Source: an uncultured Eubacteriales bacterium
GTDB taxonomy: Bacteria > Bacillota > Clostridia > Oscillospirales > Acutalibacteraceae
Reading direction: 5' to 3'
Assembly: GCA_958417225.1 (NCBI GenBank)
Contig: CATZCM010000011.1
Coordinates: forward strand, 1 to 46,019
Length of the DNA stretch: 46,019 nucleotides
The position numbers and the translations under genes were made by a program. This document shows, in pieces, positions 33,818 through 41,924 of the stretch (position 1 is the first letter of the stretch; every line of letters starts with the position of its first letter). The notes beneath the pieces were generated by a model. It was given only the letters and a program-made list of their open reading frames with translations. It was not told where the DNA came from and searched no databases.

Positions 33818-33833
33818 AAGTCTTTAATCATAC

Positions 33834-33882
33834 AAAATAATTACCTCGCATATAAATCAATGAGGTGATTATTTTGTTTTTT
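33834..33882 (+). terminator. Terminator-like hairpin that covers the cwlD ribosome binding site and start
   Basis: AAAATAATTACCTC (33834-33847) pairs with GAGGTGATTATTTT (33862-33875), 14 bp with one U-G pair and a 14-base loop, then GTTTTTT. The 3' arm contains the GAGGTGAT ribosome binding site and the first two bases of the TTG start codon (33874) of the amidase gene. Confidence 0.75.
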
Positions 33883-34599
33883 AAGAAAAAATTTAACATT
33901 CATTCCGAAACTATATTTCGTTCAATAGTTATATTCGGAGTATTTTTGTTTCTGTTTTTGTCATTTAATGTAATTTCGCTTGTAAGCCAAGAAACTGTAA
34001 GTAATTCCAAGGAGTACCTTCCTACAATAATTTTGGATGCAGGACATGGTGGAGAAGACGGTGGTGCATCGTCCGATGATGGGATTTTAGAAAAGGATAT
34101 TAATTTAAAAATAGCTTTGAAATTGCGTGACATGTTAAATTTGTCTGGATTTGATGTGAAAATGACACGTGATAAAGATATTTCAATTTACGATCAATCT
34201 GCAAAAAGTGTACGTGAGCAAAAAGTATCTGATCTCAAAAATCGTCTTGCTATGGTTAATGAAAATACTAACAATATACTTTTAAGCATTCATCAAAATA
34301 AATTCACACAAAGTAAATATTTTGGCACACAGATTTTCTATTCAGAAAACAACCCAAAAAGTTTTGAAATTGCAGATAAAATAAAAACCTCTGTGGTTAA
34401 GCTAACGCAGCCCGACAACACTCGCGAAACAAAACCTGGTAAGGATATTTTTCTTCTATCTCAGACACAAAACCCTGCTGTCATCGTCGAGTGTGGATTT
34501 TTATCCAACCCGGATGAGGCTGCTAAATTAAATTCAAATGATTATCAACAGCAATTAGCCTTCGCAATCTATTGTGGCTTTTTACAGGCACTTCAATAA
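33874..34599 (+). CDS. cwlD: N-acetylmuramoyl-L-alanine amidase, CwlD type
   Basis: 241 residues. An N-terminal basic stretch and one membrane segment (about 18-38) lead to an extracellular Amidase_3 domain. Zinc and catalytic residues are complete: LDAGHGGEDGG (His), GILEKDIN (Glu), LLSIHQN (His) and IVECGFLSNP (catalytic Glu). The SIHQN and length fit CwlD, which removes peptides from cortex muramic acid during sporulation in Clostridia and Bacilli. The GTG at 33865 lies within the ribosome binding site, so the TTG at 33874 is chosen. If CwlD is right, the organism or its ancestor forms spores; other wall amidases share these motifs. Confidence 0.85.
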   Translation: MFFKKKFNIHSETIFRSIVIFGVFLFLFLSFNVISLVSQETVSNSKEYLPTIILDAGHGGEDGGASSDDGILEKDINLKIALKLRDMLNLSGFDVKMTRDKDISIYDQSAKSVREQKVSDLKNRLAMVNENTNNILLSIHQNKFTQSKYFGTQIFYSENNPKSFEIADKIKTSVVKLTQPDNTRETKPGKDIFLLSQTQNPAVIVECGFLSNPDEAAKLNSNDYQQQLAFAIYCGFLQALQ

Positions 34600-34723
34600 A
34601 GATATATCTTGCAGTTATATACATAGTGAACGTATAAGAAAGATGATTTTATGATTAATGCGTTGTCATCATTGTATGCACGTAAAATATTGAAATTATA
34701 GTATGTTAAACCGCTATTGAAAA

Positions 34724-34784
34724 AATAAAGCACCTTGCATGAATGGGGAATAGATTAAACTCCATTGATACAGGGTGCTTTATT
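34724..34784 (+). terminator. Long hairpin downstream of cwlD
   Basis: AATAAAGCACC (34724-34734) pairs with GGTGCTTTATT (34774-34784); inner AATGG/CCATT pairs extend it. It lies 125 bases after the stop. The stem itself supplies the U-rich end. In the rest of the 470-base gap (34600-35072) I see only the promoter noted next. Confidence 0.55.
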
Positions 34785-34964
34785 CAATTTATTGAACAAA
34801 TGTGTGTAAATTTGTATTTTGTGTGATGGGAAATGATTTTAGTTTAAATAATGATTAGCTTTATTTGGTAGTTCAGGTGCCCAAAAATAATAAATTGAGG
34901 AATAAACGTATGGGAGCAACTGGATGTAAAAAAGTGAGGAATTTCAGAAAAATACAGGAAAAGG

Positions 34965-34993
34965 TTGAATTTTATTATTTTATGTAGTATAAT
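34965..34993 (+). promoter_or_regulatory. Promoter for the TasA-like gene
   Basis: TTGAAT (34965-34970), 17-base spacer, TATAAT (34988-34993); leader about 73 bases. Confidence 0.65.
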
Positions 34994-35072
34994 CATATTA
35001 AATTTGAGGATGAGTTTTTCTATATTTTCGTGATATGACCTTTGACTTTTATTAGGGTGGAGGGAATTTTAA

Positions 35073-35948
35073 ATGAAAAAATCAAAAATTAAGTATATAC
35101 TTATTAGTGTAGGGATGCTTGTTATTGTGTGTATTGGTATGTTTTTTACTTTTTCTTATCTTACAGGGCAAAGTAATGATGTAAAGAACATATTTACAGT
35201 TGGAAAAGTGAGTTTAGAATTGCTCGAAATGCAAACGTGTAGTGGGTTGAGTGTAGTATATAGTAAGGAAGGAACAATAACAACGTACGTAGATAAAACA
35301 ATGCCTATTTTTTCTAATAGTATTGTTTATAGTGGAAGTATATACTATTTAAAAAAAATTGATTATTGTACCTTGGCTAGTGATGATTATAAGATGCGTG
35401 CAAAGTATGTGTGCGATGGCCAAGAAGATAAATTTGAAATTTCTGAAATTCAGTCAACTTTCCCTGATCAAACAGATGGCTATAAAGTATGTCGTGTAAC
35501 AAAGAATGATGAATATGGTATTTTACCAGGTGTAGAATATTGGAAAGATCCAACTGTATACATACACGAAGGCAGTGAACCGTGTTATGTATTTATAAAG
35601 GTAGATAATCCGTTTAATGGATTAGAGGATGGCGGTTCTTTTTCTATACAGGATCAGATAAAACAGAATGATTGGATGGATTTTAAGGATGCTGATGGAA
35701 ATAAAATAGCAGGAGTGTATTATTATAGCCAGGAAGGTAAGAAAGAGGTTGATGCGTCAACAGAAGAAAAAGTTTTACCAATTTTTACTCATTTCGTTTT
35801 AAGAAAGGATCCATGGCAAAATGGTTCCAGGGGTAATTTAGTTGATTTTAAACCTTTTCGAATTGAAGTTGGGGCGATTGCGTGTGCTGGTGAAATTGAT
35901 ATAGAAACTGCTTATAAAATGTTGTACGCTGCAAAATTTAATAACTAG
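35073..35948 (+). CDS. TasA/camelysin-like surface protein with SipW-type signal
   Basis: 291 residues. The N-terminus (about 5-30 hydrophobic, then SYLTGQSNDVKNIFTVGKV) follows the SipW-dependent signal layout, in which a membrane segment is followed by a T/S-rich cleavage area and an N-x-F-T-V-G-x-V motif. ILPGVEYWKDPTVYIHEG and the CYVFIKV strand match the TasA/CalY jelly-roll fibre family. Members form extracellular matrix fibres. Four to six Cys are unusual for TasA. No sipW gene is in the window. It stands alone with its own promoter ahead of the polysaccharide genes. The ATG follows GGTGGAGGGA. Confidence 0.65.
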   Translation: MKKSKIKYILISVGMLVIVCIGMFFTFSYLTGQSNDVKNIFTVGKVSLELLEMQTCSGLSVVYSKEGTITTYVDKTMPIFSNSIVYSGSIYYLKKIDYCTLASDDYKMRAKYVCDGQEDKFEISEIQSTFPDQTDGYKVCRVTKNDEYGILPGVEYWKDPTVYIHEGSEPCYVFIKVDNPFNGLEDGGSFSIQDQIKQNDWMDFKDADGNKIAGVYYYSQEGKKEVDASTEEKVLPIFTHFVLRKDPWQNGSRGNLVDFKPFRIEVGAIACAGEIDIETAYKMLYAAKFNN

Positions 35949-35975
35949 AAAGACTTTTATTTGATATGCTTAATT

Positions 35976-36089
35976 ATGTCAGAAAAGGTGGTAAGTGAAT
36001 ATTTGAGTAATTTTCTTTATGAGGACAAAAATGTAAATGTTAATGAATTTGGATGGTATCGTATGATTTGGGTTAACAGGCTTAGATAA
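35976..36089 (+). CDS. Possible 37-residue small ORF or gene remnant
   Basis: A frame coding MSEKVVSEYLSNFLYEDKN and ending WYRMIWVNRLR has plausible protein composition but no good ribosome binding site and no recognised domain. It could be the tail of a decayed gene. The 498-base gap around it (35949-36446) otherwise holds only a promoter and a long AT-rich leader. Confidence 0.25.
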   Translation: MSEKVVSEYLSNFLYEDKNVNVNEFGWYRMIWVNRLR

Positions 36090-36188
36090 ACGGAAAAAAT
36101 GAATTATTATGATTAATGAATTTTTTTAGCTTAAAGTATTATTGTAAGTGAATTTACTGTTTTTTTAATATTATTTTTTTATAGACTC

Positions 36189-36218
36189 TTGTTTATAGTA
36201 TACACTTTATGATACAAT
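36189..36218 (+). promoter_or_regulatory. Promoter for the tarI polysaccharide cluster
   Basis: TTGTTT (36189-36194), 18-base spacer, extended -10 TGATACAAT (36210-36218). The leader to tarI would be about 220 bases, AT-rich and without a structure that I recognise. Confidence 0.5.
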
Positions 36219-36446
36219 AAACAGGGGTTTGTTTGAATTTTAAGTTTAGAGGTGGTTCCTGGATTTTAATTATTGGTGTGTTAGTAAATGAAAGCGTATT
36301 CTAATTTAATTCAGATGTTGAAAAGATATATTTTTTATTGTAATATAGAATATGCTGTGAAATGAAAAAAGTGGTAATATTTGATATTTTGTTAATGTGA
36401 TGTGTTGGAATGATAATTTGTACAGTTTATAAAGGAGAGGTTTAAA

Positions 36447-37163
36447 ATGATATTTGCAGCGATATTAGCTGGAGGAATAGGTTCGAGGATGAACCTATCT
36501 GATATGCCAAAACAGTTTTTGCCATTAAAAGATAAACCAATTATAATACACACGCTTGAAAAATTTTTAATGTGTGATAAATTTGATTTTTTCTTTGTTG
36601 GCGTACATCCAGACTGGATGCTATATATGGACGATTTGATAAAAAAATATTGTCCTCAATATAGAAACAAGATTTGTACAGTGCCAGGTGGAAAAGATAG
36701 AAATTCGACGTTATCGAATGTTATCGAGAATTTAGAAGAAAAGTTTGGTGAAAGTGATGATCACATTATAGTGACACATGATTCAGTGAGGCCATTCGTT
36801 ACAATGCGGATGATAGATGAAAATATTGAGGCTGCCAAAAAATACGGTGCATGTGATACAGTTATAGCAGCTACAGACACGATTGTGTCATCGCAGGATG
36901 GAAAATTTATTAATGATATTCCAAACCGAGTTGAAATGTACCAAGGCCAAACTCCACAGAGCTTTAATGTGAAATTACTTAAGGATTTGTATAATGATTT
37001 GACAGTTGAGGAAAAAGAAATATTAACTGATGCATGTAAGATTTGTACAGTGAGAAATAAACCTGTTTATTTGGTAAAAGGTGCAGTGTCCAACATGAAA
37101 TTGACCACAGTTACGGACTATAAAATTGCACAGGCGTTGATAGGGGGAATATCTGATGATTAA
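36447..37163 (+). CDS. tarI: Ribitol-5-phosphate cytidylyltransferase (TarI/IspD family)
   Basis: 238 residues. The nucleotidyltransferase signature AAILAGGIGSRM (with MPKQFLPL) lies at the N-terminus. THDSVRPFV and the CTP-binding Lys and Arg residues of the IspD fold follow (PNRVEMYQGQTPQSF). The fold is shared with IspD of isoprenoid synthesis. The 8-base overlap with a TarJ-type reductase gene decides for TarI, which makes CDP-ribitol from ribitol 5-phosphate and CTP. The ATG follows AAAGGAGAGG. It is the first gene of the surface polymer cluster. Confidence 0.88.
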   Translation: MIFAAILAGGIGSRMNLSDMPKQFLPLKDKPIIIHTLEKFLMCDKFDFFFVGVHPDWMLYMDDLIKKYCPQYRNKICTVPGGKDRNSTLSNVIENLEEKFGESDDHIIVTHDSVRPFVTMRMIDENIEAAKKYGACDTVIAATDTIVSSQDGKFINDIPNRVEMYQGQTPQSFNVKLLKDLYNDLTVEEKEILTDACKICTVRNKPVYLVKGAVSNMKLTTVTDYKIAQALIGGISDD

Positions 37164-38169
37164 TCAGGTGTATCAGTTAATAAGTCCAAGGGTGTTTTCA
37201 ATAAAGTATGAGGATTTATCCACAAATAATGGTGTAGTTGTTCGTCCGACGCATCTTGCGATATGTCATGCAGATCAGAGGTATTATCTGGGGAAACGCG
37301 ATGTAAGTATACTTCAAAAAAAATTACCGATGGCTTTGATACACGAAGCGTGTGGTGAGGTTGTGTGTGATGTAAGTGGATGTTTTAAGGTGGGGCAAAA
37401 AGTGGTTATGGTGCCAAATGTACCTGGTGAAAAAAGTGATTTTATATATGAGAACTATTCCAAAAATTCAAAATTTTTGTCAAGTGGATCGGATGGGTTC
37501 ATGAGGGAACTTGTGCGACTTCCGATTGATCGTGTGGTGAGTTTTGAGGATATTCCAATGAAAATTGCTGCTATTACTGAATTTGTGAGTGTGGCAGTGC
37601 ATGCCGCATGTAGATTTTCCTTGACATCACATCCGAATCGTGGTACAATTGGTATTTGGGGCGACGGAAGCTTAGCTTTTGTAGTTGCTTGCGTTTTAGA
37701 AAAAATGTTTCCAAATAGCAAGATTGTTGTAGTGGGGAAGGATGTGCGCAAATTATCAAATTTTTCGTTTGTGCACGAAACGTACCTTGCAGAAAATTTG
37801 CCAGAAGATTTTTTAATTGATCATGCATTTGAATGTGCTGGTGGAGAAGGTAGTTATTTTGCTATAGACGATATTATAAGGTCAATTTCAGCACAGGGAA
37901 CTGTGATGTTGATGGGCGTGAGTGAAAATAAGGTTCCTATTAATACAAGAAATGTTTTAGAAAAAGGGATGAGTTTGATAGGATGTAGTCGTTCTGGGAG
38001 AACTGACTTTGAAAAGGCTGTAGAAATCATGAAACAAGAAGATATTCAAAAAAGATTGAGTACCATTATATATGAGGTGGATCCTGTGTGCTGTGTAGCT
38101 CAAATCCATAAGGCTTTTTCAACTGACTTAGCGACTCCGTTTAAAACTGTGTTTGAGTGGAAAATTTAG
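37156..38169 (+). CDS. tarJ: Ribulose-5-phosphate reductase (TarJ)
   Basis: 337 residues, zinc-dependent alcohol dehydrogenase fold. Close pattern to TarJ: MINQVYQLISPRVFSIKYED, ICHADQRYYLGKRD, LPMALIHEACGEVV, VVMVPNVPGEKSDF, GTIGIWGDGSLAFV (Rossmann motif GxGxLA-like) and LEKGMSLIGCSRSG. It reduces ribulose 5-phosphate to ribitol 5-phosphate with NADPH, the substrate of TarI. No CDP-ribitol ribitolphosphotransferase (TarK/TarL) is in the window. Confidence 0.9.
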   Translation: MINQVYQLISPRVFSIKYEDLSTNNGVVVRPTHLAICHADQRYYLGKRDVSILQKKLPMALIHEACGEVVCDVSGCFKVGQKVVMVPNVPGEKSDFIYENYSKNSKFLSSGSDGFMRELVRLPIDRVVSFEDIPMKIAAITEFVSVAVHAACRFSLTSHPNRGTIGIWGDGSLAFVVACVLEKMFPNSKIVVVGKDVRKLSNFSFVHETYLAENLPEDFLIDHAFECAGGEGSYFAIDDIIRSISAQGTVMLMGVSENKVPINTRNVLEKGMSLIGCSRSGRTDFEKAVEIMKQEDIQKRLSTIIYEVDPVCCVAQIHKAFSTDLATPFKTVFEWKI

Positions 38170-38191
38170 TATAGTAAAGGTGGATGTTAGT

Positions 38192-39172
38192 TTGCCAAAA
38201 ATAAGTATAATAGTTCCGGTTTATAACGTGGAAAAATATTTGAACAAGTGTTTGGATTCAATTTTAGCACAAACGTTTGAAGACTATGAGCTCTTGCTTA
38301 TAGATGATGGTTCTAGTGACAAAAGTGGGAATATATGCGATGAGTATGAAAAAAAAGATAAAAGAGTAAAAGTATTCCATAAGGAAAATGGTGGACAAAG
38401 TAGTGCGAGAAATGCAGGTATCGATGCGGCTTGTGGGGAATATATTGGATTTATAGATAGCGATGATTATATAGACAATGATATGTTTGAACAGCTTTAT
38501 AATGATGTTACGAAAAATGATGCAGATGTAGCAGTTTGTGGAATTTATAATTGTTATAGAAATGTTGTAAGGCTAGAGTGTAGCAAAAATATTTATAGAA
38601 TAGTGGACAATGAAGAGGCACTTAGGCTTGTTCTTGAGTCAAAAATCGTTTCAGTTCATGCATGCAATAAATTGTTTAAAAAAGAGTGTTTTGCTGAAGA
38701 TAGGTTCCCAGTTGGCATGACATCAGAGGATGCATACATTATTCCAGAGATATTGTCTAAGTGCAAAAAAATTGTTATCAACACTACTGCAAAATATTAC
38801 TACGTCCATAGATCAAATAGCACAACTTCTTCTTGCTTTAATGAGAGCGATTATGGAGTTGTTAAGGCTTATACTAAGAATTTGAAATTAGTGAAAGAAA
38901 AATTCCCAAGATGTGTAAAAGAAGCAGAATTTAGGTATCTTTGGGCGCATGCGTATGTGCTTGACAAAATGTTGTTAACTGAAAATTTTAAAGATTATGA
39001 TAAGCTTAATGAAATTGTGTCCTTTTTAAGGAAGAACACTTTTAAAATACTTTGCAACCCGTGTTTTTTAAGGAGTCGAAAGTTAGCGTCAGTGGTCCTA
39101 TTGTTTAGCAAAACGGTTTATAAAAAAATGTTGGTTTACAATAGAACTAAGCTGTTGAATTTATATTCGTAA
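38192..39172 (+). CDS. Family 2 glycosyltransferase
   Basis: 326 residues from a TTG at 38192 behind AAAGGTGG; the frame opens at 38153 inside tarJ. GT-A motifs: ISIIVPVYNVEKYLNKCLDS, LIDDGSSDKS, QSSARNAG, GFIDSDDYID (DXD metal site), and TSEDAYIIPE, the ED of the catalytic base region. There is no clear membrane segment. It would add one sugar to a lipid-linked repeat unit at the cytoplasmic face. The acceptor and donor are not predictable. Confidence 0.9.
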   Translation: MPKISIIVPVYNVEKYLNKCLDSILAQTFEDYELLLIDDGSSDKSGNICDEYEKKDKRVKVFHKENGGQSSARNAGIDAACGEYIGFIDSDDYIDNDMFEQLYNDVTKNDADVAVCGIYNCYRNVVRLECSKNIYRIVDNEEALRLVLESKIVSVHACNKLFKKECFAEDRFPVGMTSEDAYIIPEILSKCKKIVINTTAKYYYVHRSNSTTSSCFNESDYGVVKAYTKNLKLVKEKFPRCVKEAEFRYLWAHAYVLDKMLLTENFKDYDKLNEIVSFLRKNTFKILCNPCFLRSRKLASVVLLFSKTVYKKMLVYNRTKLLNLYS

Positions 39173-39188
39173 GGTTAAGGAATTGATT

Positions 39189-40289
39189 ATGAAAAATATA
39201 TGTTTTATGGATTGGGATTATTCAATTGTAGGTGGAATTGGGAAAGTTTTAAATAATATTGCTTCAAAGCTAAGCCAGTATGATGACAAGTATAAAGTAT
39301 ATGTGCTTTCAGTATGCAGAAAATATGATAATAACAGTTATGAGCTTCCAAGTAATGTTAGTTATGATTATCTAAATAAAGGCACACTTAGGATACGATC
39401 AGCAATCACGAAATCTTTTTTTCCACTGCTTAGATATCTTAGGAAAAATAAAATTGATGTTGTTTTCTTAATGGGACACTATACTGTTCCTGTGGCATTA
39501 TTTGTGACGCGTTTTGTAAAAACTAAGTTTGTGTTTTGCGATCATGGTGCCATTTCAAATCAACTGAATGATAAGACAGTTACTAATTTTAGAAAAATTG
39601 CTTCAAAAAAGTTCGACAAAGTTATAACGCTTACAGATAGAAATAAAAGTGATTATATGAATTTATTTAACGCAAAAGAGGAAAAATTACAAAGGATATA
39701 TAATTGGCTTGATAGTGATATATTTAATTATTCATCGTCTGAATACGATGAGGGGGCAAAATCAATTATAACAGTTGGGCGATTTACTAGCGAAAAAGGG
39801 TTAGATATGTTGGTAGATGTGGCTAAAATTGTATTTGAAAGACATCCTGATTGGAAATGGGATGTTTATGGTGATGGTGAAATTTTTGATGAAATAAAAG
39901 AAAAAGTGAAAATTTTGAACTTGGAAAGTAATGTATTTCTAAAAGGCCTTGAACGCCAAGTGTATGAAAAATATAAGAATTATGCGATTTATGTGTTGAC
40001 ATCATATAGAGAAGGATTGCCACTGGCTTTATTGGAGGCAAAGGCAAATAAATTGCCAATTGTTAGTTTTGACTGCGTGACTGGACCTGGGGAGATTGTA
40101 ATGGACGGAAAAGATGGATTTTTAGTTAGTTGCTATGATAAAAATGAAATGGCAAATAAAATATGCAAATTGATTGAAGATAGTGTACTTAGAAAGAGTT
40201 TTTCAAATAATAGTTTATCTAATATGGATAAGTTCAATGAAAAAAAAATACTTAATGAATGGGTAGAATTGATTGAAGGAGTGTGGTGA
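39189..40289 (+). CDS. Family 4 glycosyltransferase
   Basis: 366 residues. GT-B fold: the N-terminal GGIGKVLNNIASKL acceptor loop, then SIITVGRFTSEKGLDMLVDVA and WDVYGDGEIFDEIKE in the donor domain. The ExxxxxxxE catalytic pair lies in SYREGLPLALLEAKANKLP and is complete. The ATG at 39189 is chosen over a TTG at 39183 for spacing from TAAGG. It follows the GT2 gene after 16 bases and acts in the same repeat-unit assembly. Confidence 0.9.
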   Translation: MKNICFMDWDYSIVGGIGKVLNNIASKLSQYDDKYKVYVLSVCRKYDNNSYELPSNVSYDYLNKGTLRIRSAITKSFFPLLRYLRKNKIDVVFLMGHYTVPVALFVTRFVKTKFVFCDHGAISNQLNDKTVTNFRKIASKKFDKVITLTDRNKSDYMNLFNAKEEKLQRIYNWLDSDIFNYSSSEYDEGAKSIITVGRFTSEKGLDMLVDVAKIVFERHPDWKWDVYGDGEIFDEIKEKVKILNLESNVFLKGLERQVYEKYKNYAIYVLTSYREGLPLALLEAKANKLPIVSFDCVTGPGEIVMDGKDGFLVSCYDKNEMANKICKLIEDSVLRKSFSNNSLSNMDKFNEKKILNEWVELIEGVW

Positions 40290-40304
40290 AGAGGTGGTAA
40301 AAAA

Positions 40305-41789
40305 ATGATTAAATTGACGTGTGAAAGCGATTTAAAGCATAATTGTTTGAAATTAACGTACTTGGTATCTTTTATGATATTTTTATTTATTCGAGTGACG
40401 TCAGTATGGACGATATGTGTTCCTGCTTTTGTGGATGCAGTGGTATTTTTATTGCTAATGGTATTAGGTTTATTTGTTGTGATAGTAGATGTGTTTAGAT
40501 GGCATTTGTTCTTTAGGGCAGTGAATAGTATATGGTTGATGTTGTTTTTATTTTCGGTTATGTTTTCAATTGTTATAAATATTCAGTATGGAATAGCTGG
40601 AAATGTGAGATCATGGTTATGGATGCTTATAGAATTTGTTGTTGTTTATAGTGTGGACTACAGTTTAGATGAAAAAGTTATGTTCAATCAAATTAAACTT
40701 GTAGAGCATGTTTTTATGGTTCTGTGTTTAATAGGAGCAATAGTTTCTATAACAATGTTTTTCCTGAGAATAGGTAAATATGTAGAACTAGATAATGAAA
40801 AACATTGCATATATGGTTTTGTTGAAAATCGTTTATTTGGTTGTTATGGCGATCCTAATTACGCTGCAATAGTTTCATTAATTGCAATTATTTTTTCCTT
40901 GAAAAATTACGTATTTTCTTCAAAAGGAAAAATAAAACTTATCTATTTTATAAATATATTTTTACAGTTTGTGTATATTGTGCTATCTGGATCTCGTACA
41001 GGAGATGTTGCGATGATATGTGCGGGATTTTTAGGATTCTTTTTGTATTCTAGGTTTAATTGCAAAAAAAATTGGGGGAGTAATAAAACAATTAAATCAT
41101 TTTTTATAAGCTTTTTTTATGGTTTGCTTGCATGTGTTATATTGTTAGTGCTTTTATTCATAATTAAGCGATTTTCAATTTATTTAGCTAATTTGATTGA
41201 TTCTGCTATAAAAAATAATGTAAGCTTTGGTAAGGAATCTGTGATAAGTTTGAATAGACTAGATGTTACAGAAAGCTCTGACATTTCTAACCTTAGATTT
41301 AAAATTTGGTTAAGTGCATTGGAAATTTTTAAGAGCAGGCCAATTTTTGGTGTAACAGAACGAAATGTGGTAGAATACGCTGTTCAAAATTTTGCAAATG
41401 GATTTATAGCAGTAAGAAAGTATTCTTATATACACAATTTTTATATAAGTGTACTTGTTTGTACGGGAATAGTAGGTGCAGTATTTATTTTTGGATTTTT
41501 GATTAAAAATGTGATACGTATACTTAAGGAATTATTTAATGAGTATGATCAGAAAATTTATTTAAATAAGGTATTTTGTTTTTTGCCTGTTGTTGTGGTA
41601 GCTGTTTCAGGAGTATTTTTAACTGATATATTGTTTATAAATTATGCTGGGTCATTTTTATTTTGGCTTTATATGGGGTATAGCATTTATTTAACAAAAT
41701 GTTCTAATAAGGAAAATAATAATGAAGATTGTTCTATTTATGAATGTTGGTGTAGGTTGCAAATGAAGTGGAGTAAAAAGTATAAATAA
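40305..41789 (+). CDS. O-antigen polymerase/ligase-like (Wzy-type) membrane protein
   Basis: 494 residues, about eleven to twelve membrane segments with a large outside loop (about 300-370). The loop holds SNLRFKIWLSALEIFKSRPI and a FGVTERN stretch, then YIHNFYISVLVCTG, as in Wzy/WaaL-type proteins (an NxR and H motif around the loop). LSGSRTGDVAM is another family mark. It would polymerise lipid-linked repeat units outside the membrane. ATG after GAGGTGG. It precedes the flippase gene by 135 bases. Confidence 0.8.
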   Translation: MIKLTCESDLKHNCLKLTYLVSFMIFLFIRVTSVWTICVPAFVDAVVFLLLMVLGLFVVIVDVFRWHLFFRAVNSIWLMLFLFSVMFSIVINIQYGIAGNVRSWLWMLIEFVVVYSVDYSLDEKVMFNQIKLVEHVFMVLCLIGAIVSITMFFLRIGKYVELDNEKHCIYGFVENRLFGCYGDPNYAAIVSLIAIIFSLKNYVFSSKGKIKLIYFINIFLQFVYIVLSGSRTGDVAMICAGFLGFFLYSRFNCKKNWGSNKTIKSFFISFFYGLLACVILLVLLFIIKRFSIYLANLIDSAIKNNVSFGKESVISLNRLDVTESSDISNLRFKIWLSALEIFKSRPIFGVTERNVVEYAVQNFANGFIAVRKYSYIHNFYISVLVCTGIVGAVFIFGFLIKNVIRILKELFNEYDQKIYLNKVFCFLPVVVVAVSGVFLTDILFINYAGSFLFWLYMGYSIYLTKCSNKENNNEDCSIYECWCRLQMKWSKKYK

Positions 41790-41924
41790 AATGTTGTGTG
41801 ATATTTTTCTTTTGAGGATACAAGAGATTACAAGCTTTTTATAGAGCGTCAAACGGGCACTTTGAATAGCATATCCTTAAAAATAGACGGTATCATATCA
41901 TATAAAGGATAAGTGATTTAGTTT

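Noticed and set aside
36030..36075. T-box antiterminator-like GGATGGTATCG
   Set aside because: Only a partial match to the conserved T-box core, with no specifier stem or terminator, and no amino-acid gene behind it; it also falls in a possible small open frame.
36420..36446. Second tarI promoter (TTGGAA-17-TATAAA)
   Set aside because: Its -10 box overlaps the ribosome binding site region of tarI, leaving almost no leader; probably chance in AT-rich sequence.
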